From positions 13,350,363 through 13,414,362 of the forward strand of contig NC_064535.1 of the NCBI RefSeq assembly GCF_023856365.1: DNA of 64,000 bases, written 5' to 3'. The notes below the pieces were generated by a model. The model saw only the letters and a list, made by a program, of their open reading frames with translations. It was not told the origin of the DNA and ran no database searches. Position numbers and translations under genes: made by a program. This document shows, in pieces, positions 25,251 through 56,700 of this stretch. Within the stretch, counting starts at the first letter, position 1. Each line of letters starts with the position of its first letter. This DNA comes from Brienomyrus brachyistius (lineage: Eukaryota > Chordata > Actinopteri > Osteoglossiformes > Mormyridae).

Positions 25251-25439
25251 ATTGTGTTTGTTATACGTTTGATCTGTTTGTTAGTGTTTTGTGACCAATC
25301 AGGACTTAGAAGTCCTTATTTGGAACTGAGAATTATGGTTTATGAACTGGGTGCTTGGGCTACCTGGTGCCAGAGTGTGACGGAGCGCTTTGCTGGATTG
25401 ATGGAATAAAAGAGATCACTTTGCTCACCTACTGAGAGG

Positions 25440-26160
25440 TCCGGAGCTTTATTTCTTATTTACTTATTTATTTCATTTATTGAACAAGGACAGCACAAAA
25501 GACAATGTTACATGTAAAAAAAAACAATGCAATCGTTGTTTTGTACAGAGGTTTTCTAGCCAGAGGCTAATTTGCAAATCTAGGCCTTGGTTGGACTTTT
25601 AAAAACAAACAATAACAGCAAATATCGATGCTCACACACACACTTGCACATACACACACACACTCAAGAAATGAATGTAAATTAATATAATGAATATAAA
25701 ACATCAGTGTTCACAGGTTTGTTTTTGTTTCAGCCGTTTTTTCACCTGGGAGCTTTGGTAACAGTTTTATTGCTGATGGTAACTTATTCCAAATCCGAGG
25801 TTCTCCAAACGACAATGAGGTTTGACCAAATGATGTTTTGTATTTTGCTGGTTTACAGTCTCCATTAGCTGCCACTGAGGCATTTAAATGTCAGTTTTAC
25901 AAAAAAGTAGTTTATAAAATTGTCAAAACTTAGGAGATTGTACTTCTCCTGTATTTTACAGTGGTGCCACTTCATCGGTTTTTGGTCCAAAACTTTTAGG
26001 GCTTGTTTGTACAGACACATCACAGGTTTTAAAGCAGATTGAGTTGCTTGGCTCCATACAGTTACACCCAGATATTTAAACTCATGCACTTTTTCCAATT
26101 TCTCTGTGGTCGATATAATTTTGCTACCACAAGGGAAACTGAAAATTTTGCTGTTGTCTC
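25440..26160 (-). mobile_element. LINE relic with reverse-transcriptase C-terminal fragment
   Basis: The minus-strand reading 26098-25865 contains FKYLGVTV, then YKQALKVLDQKPM, HHCKIQEKYNLLSFDNF. These are phrases of the RT C-terminal region of fish non-LTR retrotransposons; I lean to a CR1/L2-type element but cannot fix the clade. Truncated and inactive. Confidence 0.55.
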
Positions 26161-26185
26161 TTAATTTTTCCTAGATAAATATATA

Positions 26186-26707
26186 CAGCTGCAGAAAAAA
26201 TTGAGACCACTCTATATATTTAAACAAATCTGCATTCTTAATCTTGGTTTAATTGTGGTTTTGCTTGCAGAAGGCTATGCTGAGCAGCAGATTGCTTCCA
26301 GGTTAAAAAATTCTCAGTACTCAAGAGTAAGGTGAAGCAGGACAGCTGGGAACAATCAGAAACCAGCCAGCTAAAAGCCATAAGTGATTTTCTTATGCCA
26401 GAGATGGTTGTTTACTTATCCGACAGTTTTTCATGAATCGTAGGATGACATCAAGTGACCTTCAAAAGGAATGGGAAACATTAAGTGCAGGTGTGAAGTG
26501 CACTGCTAGGACAGTTCGTATCAGGCTCCTGGAAGCAGGACTGCAATCCTATAAAGCATGGAAGAAGCCCTTCATTAATGAGAAGCAAGGAAGAGCCAGG
26601 CTGGAGTTTGCAAAAAAAAAAATACATATTACTCACAGACACACTCATAAATTGAGAAATGAGTACAACAAAAATTTGTGCTGTGGTCTCAATTTTTTCC
26701 ACGGCTG
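26186..26707 (+). mobile_element. Internally deleted Tc1-like transposon
   Basis: Flanked by TA on both sides. The left TIR CAGCTGCAGAAAAAATTGAG pairs with the right end CTCAATTTTTTCCACGGCTG. The interior at 26433-26650 encodes a transposase helix-turn-helix fragment (TARTVRIRLLEAGL, KKPFINEKQGRARLEFAKK). The catalytic DDE part is deleted. About 520 bp. Confidence 0.8.
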
Positions 26708-27395
26708 TATGTGGGTACTGCCGCGCCTCCTTGCACAACTGCTTATCAAATGCATCCATAACTACAACAACTAATATTTATCCGTTTATCTACCTCCAAT
26801 CTACTAGAAACGCTTAGTTTCTTTGCACATGTGCAGTTGATAATCGAGAAGTCCACCAGACTAAAAATCTGGGCTACATGGGGACTGTCCATGCAGACAC
26901 CCCTGATGCCGAAGTTTACATCACTCACCTTGTGCGCGGACTGTGAAGTTGCACCAAAAAGTATGAATTGGCCTTATCCGATACTGTAACTGTATGGCAT
27001 TACGGATGATTATATTTTGTGTAGGGCGTTATACTGTATATATTTTAACAGTGGTGTCTTTGGACTTGGGTTAAAATAATGTGTAACATTAACATTTCTG
27101 AATTGTGTGGTGTTAAATGTTACAGCGCTGCCACGTTTCTAGATCACTGAGAAAGTGGTCAAAAGTGGCCAGTGGCCTAAAATACAGTGAACTTAGTTAC
27201 CTATCTATCTACATATATATATATATATATAATGAATATTATGAATATACACACACACACACACTTTTTTAATGCTATTACGTCTTGTAATAAATTAATA
27301 ATTCTGTTTCCATCTTATTTCATGTTCCTGTCGAAGATATATAAACCTGTCACTAGTATTTTAAATGTACCTATTGGTAATGCAAAGGTTAAACC

Positions 27396-27533
27396 AGTAG
27401 TTCTCAAACTCGGTCCCCGGGACCCACTGCCCTGCTTGTTTTCCAGCTATCCCTGCCCTACACACTGCTGATTACCTGGATCAGGTGTGTTCAGTCAATC
27501 AGAAGCTGAAAGACAGCTGGGACTTGTGTGTGA
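27396..27533. mobile_element. hAT-like MITE with perfect 8-bp target duplication
   Basis: A 138-bp insertion starting AGTAGTTCTCAAACTCGG, flanked on both sides by GTTAAACC (27388-27395 and 27534-27541). The 8-bp duplication and the AGTRGTTCTCAA terminus fit the hAT superfamily. Confidence 0.75.
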
Positions 27534-28680
27534 GTTAAACCAATGTGTTTTTGTACTGTTTGAAGACAGCTGTGATGAGGCATAATAATGGGTGGCACCC
27601 GTGTTATAATGAATGCCTTTGTGTGCTGCTCCTGACAGATGCTCTGACAGTGCAGTTTGGAGATTGTACCAACCTAACTGGTTCTAGAGTAATGGAACAG
27701 TCTATACTGTCACCCTCAACAGATCTAATAAACATGTTTTGTAATGAACCCAGACAAAATAAATTGCTAGGTGACCTTAATCTAAGAAAATGGAATCCAA
27801 TCAATAAGCACATGTGGAGACACAAGGATTATTTTTAGAATTTTAAAATTAAGTGAAATACTTTTGCTAAAAGCGCTATTACAGAACAATACTGTTGATG
27901 ATAGCTGCCCAATTATGGCACAAAGTCAAATTTTGAAGAAAATTAAAAAAATATATATATATTATATATGATTCTTTGACATTTTGTGATTATCAGGTAA
28001 CAGACAGATAAATGTTATATTCCTCTGAATTGCAATTGGATTGATAGCTTATAGATATTCAAACATGGGAATAGTTATGGTATTTTTTTTTTTTACAATA
28101 GCATTCTAAACATAAGCAGAAAGCTCAATGGTGTTCAGCTAATAAACACTATAAAATAGTTTCCAAAAGGGATGTAGTTTATAACTCTACAGGTAAAACT
28201 ATAAATTACATTTCTATGTCACTTCAGATGCCTTCCAAAAAAATTGTATACATGTTGAATATTTAAACATTGCACAAAAGCCCAGGATTATTATTTATAA
28301 TACATTCTTGCCCAATGTTCACCAGGTTTAGCTTAAGCATTACATATCATTGCACTTGGCACCTTTCTATAAATTGTGAGGTAAGAATCGGGGCATAAGA
28401 GAACAGTAACCCCCCCCCCCCCCCCCCAATTGGCCCAGCTCCCTTTACACACTGGCACTGCTCACCTACCCAATTAAAGAATTGTTCCTCCTATTCCTCC
28501 TATTTGCTGTCCTGCCCAGAGCAAATCTTAGACAATTGCCTATTATGCTGACTGGAAAAATACCAAATATTTAAACTGTATGACCACAGTTAGATTGATT
28601 CATTGGCTAATATAACAAAAATCTATACTGATTATTATAGATATGCATCCATTTTCATATTAATTCAAAGTCTTCAGTTC

Positions 28681-29031
28681 TTTAATCTTCAAGGTTTCCA
28701 TTTTGCCTTTAACTTTTGTAAAAGCTACAAATACTGGCATTCATTCTTCAGTTCTTTTTCAAATGTGTCACATCTTATTCACAGCTTAATGCAGCAAATG
28801 ATTGTTGCAGTGATGGCTCATGCGTATACGGTAATAATTGCTCAACACTCTCTCCCCAGAAAGGGAATATGTATCATCATGACCGCATTGTTTATATTCT
28901 TCCACCTGAACCAATTTTTGGAGGCAGTGATCACTTATGAGCTTTAGCAACCTCACACAACCCAGAAGACCAAGGTGTGAAGGTGACTATTTTATCATCC
29001 CCCTCCATCCTCACAGAGCAGGAATGGACTT
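28681..29031 (-). other. mertk: mertk 3'UTR (inferred)
   Basis: Downstream of the mertk stop on the minus strand. The nearest poly(A)-like hexamer I see is ATTAAA at 28686-28681. The end point is tentative. Confidence 0.3.
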
Positions 29032-48156
<19,125 letters not shown>

Positions 48157-48159
48157 GTT

Positions 48160-49930
48160 ATCACTTGTGAATCGATGAAACTACACCTTAAAGAACAAAT
48201 TCTTCTGCACCACGCGAAATGCCTTTTGAGGCTTTAAAACATCGGAATGTGAACTATTGTTCTCACAAAAAAAAAACGCAAAGGCTGTGTCTGATACAAT
48301 AAAAACACTGGTACTTTTATACGATCCGATGCATCAGTTGTTTTCTTTCTGTACTATAAAGCTCCTCATGAATGAATTTGAACCCCTCTCACCAAAATAA
48401 AACTTTCGAAAATTACGTCACGCTGAGAGTGCCATTTTGGGAGGCGGGACTTATTGTCTGAGAGTGTGAATAAGTGAGTGAATGAGTGTGTTTTTCTATC
48501 AGGGTCGGGACCTGTTGAGATGTGGGGACCTTTTCCCAGGCACGACCATTGCAAATGATAGAAAAGAGCGTTTGGACGTGCCTGGTAAAATGTTCCTTAA
48601 AATATTCGAAGGTCTGCATGCACTAGATTAACCAGACTAAAGTGAGTTTGCGTATAGTGTGTGGAATGGAACAAGAATGGAAACCAGGGACGTGCATTCA
48701 CACTGACTCCAGCATTCTGATCCCCGGGGACGGATCGCGGAGTGGGCGGAGCTCAGTTACTCTGCCACCGTGTGGTTAGTGGTGACTGGCTTAAGCTGAT
48801 CACTACGAAGGACATAGAACGAGTTGGAAACCCCGTCAGTTTTATCACTTCGCGTCCTTAAGCAACGTCGCTTGTAGCAGTTTTGGATAGGCGGCGTGCC
48901 GTGCTTTGCAGTCCCTGCGTCTGGATTGAGGGACGCCACCTTCTGACCATCACTGACTGTGAACCCTGCGCTTTACAAAGAATGCATTGTTCTCTCACAC
49001 TTCTCTTGCAAAATTTCGTGCTGAGCAAAGCCAGGACAAAGTGCATTGTCCAGTACTTTCTTGACCACAAAGGCATAATTGCTAATGGCAAAAGGGCTAT
49101 TGCTGATATATACAGAAAGTATTCTAGTACAGTAATTAATTTAACATTAGCATTGGCACCAGTAATGGACCGAGGGAAAGATTTTGCTACCCTGGTATGT
49201 AAGGACGCCACGGATTCTTGGCCTATCGCTTCCCAGCAATGACAGGAAACATTTTCTCTACATACTGATCACGATAAATTGAGTTTCCTTCCCTGGAAAC
49301 ATCATATGTTCGGCCTCTTTGGTCAGCACCACTTCGGGCAGACCTCTGTTAAACTTTGGCAGTCTACAGGGAGGCCGCTTGAAGGCCCCTTAACTGGCTG
49401 TGGGCTTTGTGGATTACAAAGAAAATGTTGTTCTAAGTTTACTTCCAAAAGTATATCAATAATAATAATCATGGTGATCACGTGCCTGGAAGGTGGTAAT
49501 TTCTAATTCTTCGGCTGATGTTGTAATTATATAACTGTTAGGTCCTTGAGCGAAGTCCTAGAGCCCAAGCTATGCTGAGCACTGCCACAAGTTGCGTTTC
49601 TGTACCTTTCATGGAGAATGATAATGAGAAATGTAAAAACTACCCAGCTATCTAACGGAAATGAGTAAAGTACGGCTATTCTATTCTAATCCAGCCAACG
49701 GCTAAATATCTTATTCATCCAGCAGAGGGAGCTCTTCGTCATTTTATGAAGAATCGTGCATCTTCAAACCGACCACTCCTCCAGAATTACGGGCACCGTA
49801 TACAAGGCGCGAGTCCATTGCGAAGCAGACGTAGCAGTCAGATGATTTTTTTTTTGTAATTGTTCTTGTTTTCTGTTCAGACACAATTAAAACTTGAAAT
49901 TGCACATTATAAATAAATTTTCTAAAATTC
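48160..49930. other. Intergenic region between mertk 5' end and lhcgr 3' end
   Basis: Must contain the mertk promoter (just above 48156) and the lhcgr 3' boundary. I saw no clear TATA box. A 119-codon plus-strand ORF (48883-49242) is open but has no recognisable domain, splice context or codon signature, and I do not call it a gene. It may derive from an unidentified repeat. Confidence 0.45.
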
Positions 49931-49933
49931 CCT

Positions 49934-50775
49934 TTATTTTTTTCCAACTGTACGCAACACTTTATAATGTTTACACAAGTATATTTAAATAACTGAAAAG
50001 AACACTGCAGTCAAACTGACATATCAATATTCTAGAGTAATTTATATGTGAACAGTTTCAGTATGAGAGAGCAGAGAAGCAACTTCAACCCCCACCGCAG
50101 TTTTCCAATACATGCAACCTAGACAGTACATTAGGTCTTCTTGAGACTCTTTCTGGGTACTTCAAGTCACATGTCTGGGTCCCATCCTTCTCTTACCAGC
50201 CTGAGTGAATGGGTGACCTCAGACAAATCCTCACATATAACACTCCAAGTCTTTTTTATACTTAATAGCCTATTCAGTAGACAGTGGCCACATGCATGGC
50301 TTTTACACAATTACTCCTGTAGCCTGTGAATACATGCAGCATAGACTAATGATGGAGTAAAGCCTCATACCTGTTTGTATTTGAAAAAGTGCTTTGCCGT
50401 GTCACAGAAGAAAAAAAATCTTTTGCATGACAAACAAAATTAGAAATTCTGAATGACTTTATAACATTTTAGTAAAGAATAACCAGACACAATGTTACAG
50501 TATATTACAAAGAAGTACAATATCTGTACACCTGAATAGTCATGTAAAATGTGTGTAGATCAATACAGGACAATGTAAAATGCCATAATGAAGATCCTTC
50601 AAATGAAACACTGCACAATAAAATTGACATTTAGATATAATTCTAAAGTAAGTTTCTCAAGTAAATTTCAAATGAGGCATGAGAAAAGACTTGATCTATT
50701 CTACATCAGTATGTCATTTTCCCAAAGGTCATTTTAACCCAAGTGTTTGAAAGTGATGTAGTGTTTTCTTGATTT
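49934..50775 (-). other. lhcgr: lhcgr 3'UTR (inferred)
   Basis: Downstream of the lhcgr stop on the minus strand; an AATAAA lies at 49939-49934. A second AATAAA overlaps the stop codon itself (CAATAAAAA around 50780-50775) and is probably not the main signal. Confidence 0.4.
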
Positions 50776-53700
50776 TTATTGTTCAGGAATGGGTGCGTTG
50801 GCATTGGACCTCTTGTGTGAGTTCTGTTTCAGCGCAGCTGTGCTGCTGTTCTGCTTGCCGGCACTGTTGTCCAAGCAATACGCCTTGGTGCGATACAGGC
50901 TGGCCTTACCCTCGCAGCATCCTAGTGAGCTCATGAGCAAGAAAATGTCCCTCCGGAAGGCTTTGGTGAAGATGGCGTACAGGAAGGGATTGGCACAGGA
51001 GTTGATGGGGTAAAAGAGCACCAGTAGGATCTTGGAGTACGTAACCGTGATTAGGGGCACCTTGAAGGCGGCGGAGATGGCGAAGAAAGAGATGGGAGCC
51101 ATGCAGGTGAAGTCCGTGAAGATGAGTACCGCCATGCGCTTGGCGATCTTGGCATCCGCCCTCCTACTGGCGAACTCAGGGTTGCGTACCGCCTGGTAGA
51201 TGTGGATGTAGCAGGCACAGATGACCAGGAAGGCAACCACGTTGAGAAGGAGGAGCATGATGACAAAGCCCTGGGACAGTGGGGCCTCGATATCCATCGG
51301 TAGACACACGCTTACCTTCTGGTAGCTGCTGACACCCAGTAGGGGCAACAGTGCCACTGCTAGGCTAAGGAGCCAGCCAGCTGCCATGATGAGCACCGCA
51401 CTGCCCAAACCCAGCCGCTGCTCTAGCTGCATGGCATGGGAGATGGTGTGCCAGCGCTCCAGTGTGATCACCATCAGCGTATACACAGACAGCTCGCCGC
51501 CGAACATGGACAGGAAGCCGGCGGCGGCACAGCCAGGACCTGTCTGCCACTCGATGGCATGCTGGCTGTAGCTGCCACGGGTGCGAGCGTCCACGACGGC
51601 GATCATCAGCAGGTAGACGCCGATGCAGAAGTCAGCGAAGGCCAGGTGGCACATGAGGAAGCGCGGCACGGTCAGCTTGCTACGGCTGGTGAGGAGGACC
51701 AGCAGCACTGTCAGGTTGCCTGTGATGGCCAGCACATTGATGAACCAGATGGCCACCCGTAGGAACTTGAATCCAGCGATGTCCTCACAGGGGTTGAAAG
51801 CATCTGCCTCTGGGGTGCACAGGAGGACCTTCGTGGTCTGGCAGAAGTCAAAGTCGGGGTACTGGAAGTCCATGTCGTCAAAGGCCTGAGAATCTTCCTC
51901 TGAGGACAGGACATCAGACACAATGGGGGCCTTCAGTGGCAGTGTGATGGAAGCGTCTGCCACAGTGGTTGGAATCCTAAACCCACAAATACAACAATCG
52001 TTTTATATAGTACCTTTCACAACATAGTTGCATTACAAACTCCACAACCCTGCAGGAATATTCTCGATGCGGTGATGCTACTGGGTGTCAGATGCTACCC
52101 ACATATACAGCACGAAATGATATATTGTGGTGAGTGCTTGAATTATTTTAATAAAGGAGGTAACAGATCTTCTAAAATGAAAGTTGGTCTCAATATTAAC
52201 AGCCTCTATTGCTTTTATACTAGCAGCAGTAGATACGGATTATACACTAACAAATCACATGCATTCCATGGTAAACATCACGCGATTTAGACATTCGTAA
52301 TTAACATAAATACACAAATACACATATTGGTTTACAGTATTTAAAGATACGCAGGATGCAACACATACTGGTAAATTCATAATTAGTTCTGATCAATCCC
52401 ATGGAGTCAAATTATGGCAGCCAATCATTGACAGTGGGTGGGATCAGAACATTGCCAGTAAGTCATGGAAGGGGAACATTCTAGGCTGGATAAGACCCCT
52501 AAACCACATGTACACACAAAGAGAATTAGGCCAAGAAGGTGTGAGACCCCAGGGATCCCCAATAAGCCACTATGGTACCAGGGCTGGACTGGGATTAAAT
52601 ATCAGACCTGGACTATGGGGTCTCTCATCACTTTTACCAAGCAATAAATTTGGCTGACCAGGGTGAGGGAGGGGGCGTGGTTTGGGGGTCCCCCACACAC
52701 CCCTGCATCGGCCCACCGGAAAATGCCTGGTATGCCAGTCCAGCCCTGCATGGTACTCTTGGTCTTGTTCCATCTTAACGAAATATATATATATATATAT
52801 ACAGAAGTTCTGGACCTGTTATGATGTCATTTGCCAGTTATCCATGGGAAAAAAAACACTTTGCTTACTTTGAAGAAATGCGATCTTCACAATAAGCCGA
52901 TCCATTTTCCCATATGTCAAAGAAGGAAGACTTCCTGTGAGAGAACCATAATCAACATGCATCTAAATCCCAGTTGGTTGTGAGCCGCACTGCGCAGAGT
53001 ATGGAACCTGTCGTACTTTTGCACATTCCAGCCAATCAGAGCGCAGCAGTGGCTGGGGTAGGTGAGATATGCCTCCTGTAGACTCTGCAGAGCCCCCAAT
53101 GGGGGGAGGCTCTTCAGGGCAAAGGCTCCCCGGGCCATCAGCACCTGAAGGGCCTCCAGGCCGTGCGATGGGAGCCTCTCCAACGCTGTCATAGATACAT
53201 CTCTGCAAAATGACGCGAAAGAACTGCCGTTGGTGCTTTGATGAAGCAGGGAGTCCTGTTGCATCGCAGCACGTGCTGCACGTCTGCAGACCAAAGACTG
53301 ACTTAAACCCGCCTGCATATCCCACAACAACTTAAAAGCCCCCGTGAAACCGCAAATCAAGCCAGGGTTTAATATATAAGTTCCTCTCATTTATATAACT
53401 CGATATTTTCACTGGCGCATTTTACTGCACAACCTCTAATCTAGTTTAAACTTCGGGTTAAATTCAATCCTGCTGACCTGCTGACCGTACTTACAATACA
53501 CCCAGGCCGACTGCTCCTTTGAAGGCATTTTTGTGAATTATTCTCAGATTCTTGTTGTTTCTCAGGACCCTGTGAATAACAAACTACGTTACCACCAGAA
53601 ATCCTGAAGGAAAGTCTCTTCTAGCCGCATGTGCCTTTAAAGTATTATCATGTGTATTATAAAAAGAAACATGTAAATACAGCCTATTGATCCTGGTTCC

Positions 53701-56700
53701 ATTGAAGGCGTAGTCCATTATCTCTGTGAAGCCATTTCTGTATAGGTTCCTGAAATAAAAGTGAAAAGTTACAACCTTGAATGAAACACTTATTTAAAAG
53801 GGCTTTACCAAGGACTCGCCGATAAGATTGGCTAACTTACATAGTGGTGTGTTCAGCTGCTAATCCAAGAAAAGCATTTGGTGGTATGGACTCGAGATGG
53901 AGGTTGTCACAGATTTCGCTAAGGAGATATAACATATTTTGCATCATGTTAAAAATCTGGCAGTTTTTTTCTCAATAGAAACTTATCTAGTAGCACACAA
54001 AAGATTAAAAACCTCTGTGTCACCTTGGATTAATATTTTAAGTTTAGTTCAGAAGTGGGGGGGGGTTATTTTCCTCTGGGAGGATACCTCAGAGCGGCGC
54101 ACAATATTACAGCAGCTGTCAAATTCAGGGTGATGCACTGAAGGGGAACAGCTCCGCAAACAGACCGACTTACAGGATGAAACTGGATTCGAGAGAAGAG
54201 ATGGATGACATGTCGGGGAACAGAGATATTCCAGTGTTGGAAATGCTTCTGTTGAAAATCAAACCGATTACTACAAAATAAGAGACTTATCTCACTGAGC
54301 ATTAGTTTCTGATTCAAAAAACCAGAGCAAACAAGCTAAATCTATAAGAGTAAATGGCAGCAACTATAACATATGATTAAAACAGTTTTGCTGACAGAAA
54401 GTCCTTTTATTAAATTAATTGACTGATATTGACATTAAAAACTCTATAATGCATATAATACAGTCAGTATATATTAACATTCTGGGTGCCACTTTACAAT
54501 AAGGCTACCCATATAAAGGGTTTATGAATGGTTTATAATCTGGTAATTCATTAGGTTGTAACACTTTGTAAATTATCAATAGACACTTTTAAACAAGTTA
54601 TAACAGGCAAAGGGAAGCCTTATTGTAAAGTGGTACCACATACTGCACATCTGTGTGCAAACAGTCCTCGACACGACTCTTTAGATGTAGCAAACAAGAC
54701 AGTTAATCTGTTTAAGAACTTGCACTTAAACTTTTGATTTACCATGTTGGACACAGATACGTAAACATGAATTGCAAGATGTTGAGACTCACAGATATCG
54801 TAACTTGGGGAGGTTGTTGAACGCACTTTGGCTGATGCGTTTCAAGCTCTTCGTGTTCTGAATCAATCTGAGAGAAAAAAAATAAATCAAATGAACTAAA
54901 TATAGGCAGAGATGGATAGCTCCGTTCTAGAAAGTAAGTAAAAATCCAGAGCAAGTTTTTTGTTTCAACCAGGCAGCTGAGGACTCTGTGAGTGTGACTG
55001 TTTATACTCAACTTGTTGGTTGGAACAAAATCTTGGTCTGGACTTTTACTTTCTACTTACTATTTTTACTGGACCTGAACTATCCACCTCTGTATATAAG
55101 ACTTAGGTCCTCTGAAGGAGTTTGTTTTTAAGTCTAAACAGCAAGGGGCTCTTTCGATATTCTGTCATGTTCGTAACATACGGAAAGGAAAGAAGGATTA
55201 CAGCCGACTTTCTCATATAAATTAGCTGATGTTAAACATTAATGGCACATATAACCGTATTATCTCTGTTTCTGAAGCATGTGGAATCTGGACTGGCTCT
55301 TCTAAATACTTGGCGTCTTTGTTAATCTTCCCTTACCCTTCCACTACTCCATCTCCTGATAACCAGGGTTAAGAAACAAATATGCAGTTTTACCTTCTGA
55401 AGGCCCAGAGGACAGAGCATTTCAGCAAACAGCATTTGTGCCCGAATGACACTCACATTTCTGAGAGGTTAAAAAGATTGTGGAACGCCATGGGCTCTAT
55501 GGTCCTCAGGGAGTCACTCTGGGTGATTTCACTGGGGTCACAGGAGACAAGAAGGCAGTTGACAATAAGGAGGCCAAACTCACACCTACAAATTACAACC
55601 CTGGCCTGCCTTGAAGCAGATCTAGATTACTCTTTAGACAGAATGGGACAATGAATGAACTGTTTATCATACACTATTGCTCAAATAGAATAGAACATAT
55701 TTATTTACATATTGCTTTATGGTTGCCACATAATGCACAAATTTGTTTATATTATATATTATTTTATATATTCCTCATACAATGCTAATTTGTAGAATAG
55801 TAGATGTTCAACATGAATAACATTATGCTAATTATGGCTTTCATTTGGTTATGGCTAATGCTGGTTACAGTAACTCATAATCAGCAGTTTGGGAACATTT
55901 TGGTTTCCCAGTTAAGTACCCAAGCACTGGAGAGAGAGTAGCTGATAAGATCAGAACTATCTGTTGATTCTCTTATACTGGTATTTTGCCTGAAACACAT
56001 CTAACATGCTATGTCATTGGAGATGACGTCATCTGAGTGTGTGTATGACCAGAGAAAGGCAGAAACAGCCACATGACATTTAAGGCTCTTTGGCAGGATA
56101 TTCAGACCAGTCAAGAAAAATAAATACAGCTATTGTTTGTTGCCATGCAATCATAACTGATAATAGAAAACAGGAATTTTAAATGAGATTTAGATTATTA
56201 TTGTTATGATGTAGTCTTATTTTAAGTTTTTATTTATTTTTACAATATGCAAAGATGCTTCTCTCGGGTTTTGTTCTTCAAACTTGTTGACACACTTGTT
56301 GCCTTTGGTTTACACTGGTCCTAACTGTGTTTGTGTTTGCAGTTTTAATGATAAATAATTTCGAGACAAATTCTGTTTTCCCTGCTGTGATGACATTGTG
56401 CAGAACCATCAACCCAAGGTTTGTACTGAATTGTGAATTTTGTATACTGTTACAACAGAATTACATCATTTGTATAATCTGTCAGAGAAACAGATATACT
56501 GTACCTAACAATGTCTCATCAATGTCCAGTCAAAAATGAAACCATAAAAGGGGCTTGATGAAATCTTATGTTCTTTGTTGTGAAATCATATGGATAAATG
56601 GAACAAAAGCATTGTTTTATAATTACCGGCAAAATAAGAAAAATCCATACATATCTCCATCCATCCATTTTCCACCTCTTATCTGGGTCCGGGTTGCAGG

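Larger units (their letters stand above)
23350..28680. other. Intergenic region between tmem87b 5' end and mertk 3' end
   Basis: Contains two Tc1-like relics (24890-25250, 26186-26707), a LINE relic (25440-26160), a hAT-like MITE (27396-27533) and a (C)18 run at 28410-28427. The stretch 23600-24650 has several short ORFs without splice context or recognisable domains, which I do not call as genes. Confidence 0.55.

Noticed and set aside
50789..51923. Several ORFs on the plus strand and in other minus frames across the lhcgr last exon.
   Set aside because: Shadow frames of the G+C-rich receptor exon; no domain or splice context.
51961..51963. GTG as a possible start of a standalone 395-codon receptor ORF.
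   Set aside because: The exon has an AG acceptor at 51978-51977 and continues in frame from exon 10, so it is an internal exon join, not a start.
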